This document shows, one piece after another, positions 51,423 through 51,440 of a stretch of DNA of 51,440 nucleotides (positions are counted from its first letter, which is position 1; every line of letters begins with the position of its first letter). The stretch comes from Clostridiales bacterium (GTDB taxonomy: Bacteria > Bacillota > Clostridia > Oscillospirales > CAG-272), in contig JAAWQR010000016.1 in NCBI GenBank assembly GCA_022800625.1, forward strand, positions 1 through 51,440, given 5' to 3'. A model generated the notes under the pieces. It worked only from the letters and a program-made list of their open reading frames with translations. It was not told where the DNA came from and did no database searches. The position numbers were made by a program, and so were the translations under genes.

Positions 51423-51440
51423 GCAGATCTTAAGATCTGC
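51423..51440 (+). terminator. Terminator of the CapA-like gene (cut by window edge)
   Basis: An 18-base perfect palindrome GCAGATCTTAAGATCTGC at the end of the window; the U-tract lies outside. Confidence 0.6.

Noticed and set aside
1-51440. CRISPR arrays or a cas locus
   Set aside because: No regularly spaced direct repeats and no cas-like proteins were found; the repeats present are pairs with other explanations.

Overview
The window looks like a chromosomal segment of a spore-forming, low-to-mid GC member of the Clostridia (Firmicutes). The evidence is sigG next to spoIVB, an MreB/Mbl protein, many AGGAGG-type ribosome sites, sigma-A promoters of the TTGACA-17-TATAAT type, and a tRNA without an encoded CCA. 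S-layer homology repeats and many sugar enzymes suggest a plant-polysaccharide or gut environment, but nothing here fixes the genus.

Left part (1-6.5 kb) is accessory. A small DUF6514-like gene runs off the left edge and has a paralogue at 5962-6204. About 250-300 bp of upstream sequence was duplicated along with it. Next to the left copy is a decayed membrane-anchored Ig/zinc-ribbon-like gene carrying two stops, a frameshift and a late CAA-to-TAA type nonsense change. A leftward HAD phosphatase - SPL-like radical SAM - aminoglycoside-phosphotransferase-like kinase operon follows. A SLOG-fold gene lies beside it, divergent from a small ribbon-helix-helix + XRE regulator pair with an operator-like inverted repeat.

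The middle (6.5-21.7 kb) is mostly core. It holds sigG behind a SigF-like promoter, spoIVB, a long sigma factor with a ~370-residue C-terminal extension, a MATE pump, mreB, a four-gene ABC/GldG/DUF4340 operon, an orphan solute-binding lipoprotein, tRNA-Leu(CAG) and ychF.

A second scar (21.7-23.4 kb) carries an IS200/IS605 TnpA tail, an HTH-methyltransferase fusion and an orphan C-terminal coding remnant. The adjacent MocR-type regulator has lost its C-terminal ~100 residues. It faces a pyridoxal/pyridoxamine kinase, an ECF S-component and a TatD-associated radical SAM gene, which together look like a vitamin B6 salvage locus with a paired direct-repeat operator.

From 26.8 kb on come membrane proteins, DUF3737, an aldo/keto reductase-ferredoxin, L28, manA with a degenerate ROK-type regulator, and a BlaI-like regulator coupled to a possible PD-(D/E)XK + winged-helix protein. 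After these come two TIM-barrel sugar isomerases, an XpaC-like protein, an SLH-anchored GH26-like protein, VanZ, a Gfo/Idh oxidoreductase, the hisS-aspS operon, a GH63/trehalase-like glycosidase, a TepA-like Clp protease, a PHP phosphatase and CapA.

No complete new system can be demonstrated. The best candidates for follow-up are the BlaI/nuclease-like pair, the fused sigma factor, the HAD-rSAM-kinase operon, and the decayed or truncated genes at 0.5-1.1 kb and 23.2-24.5 kb.
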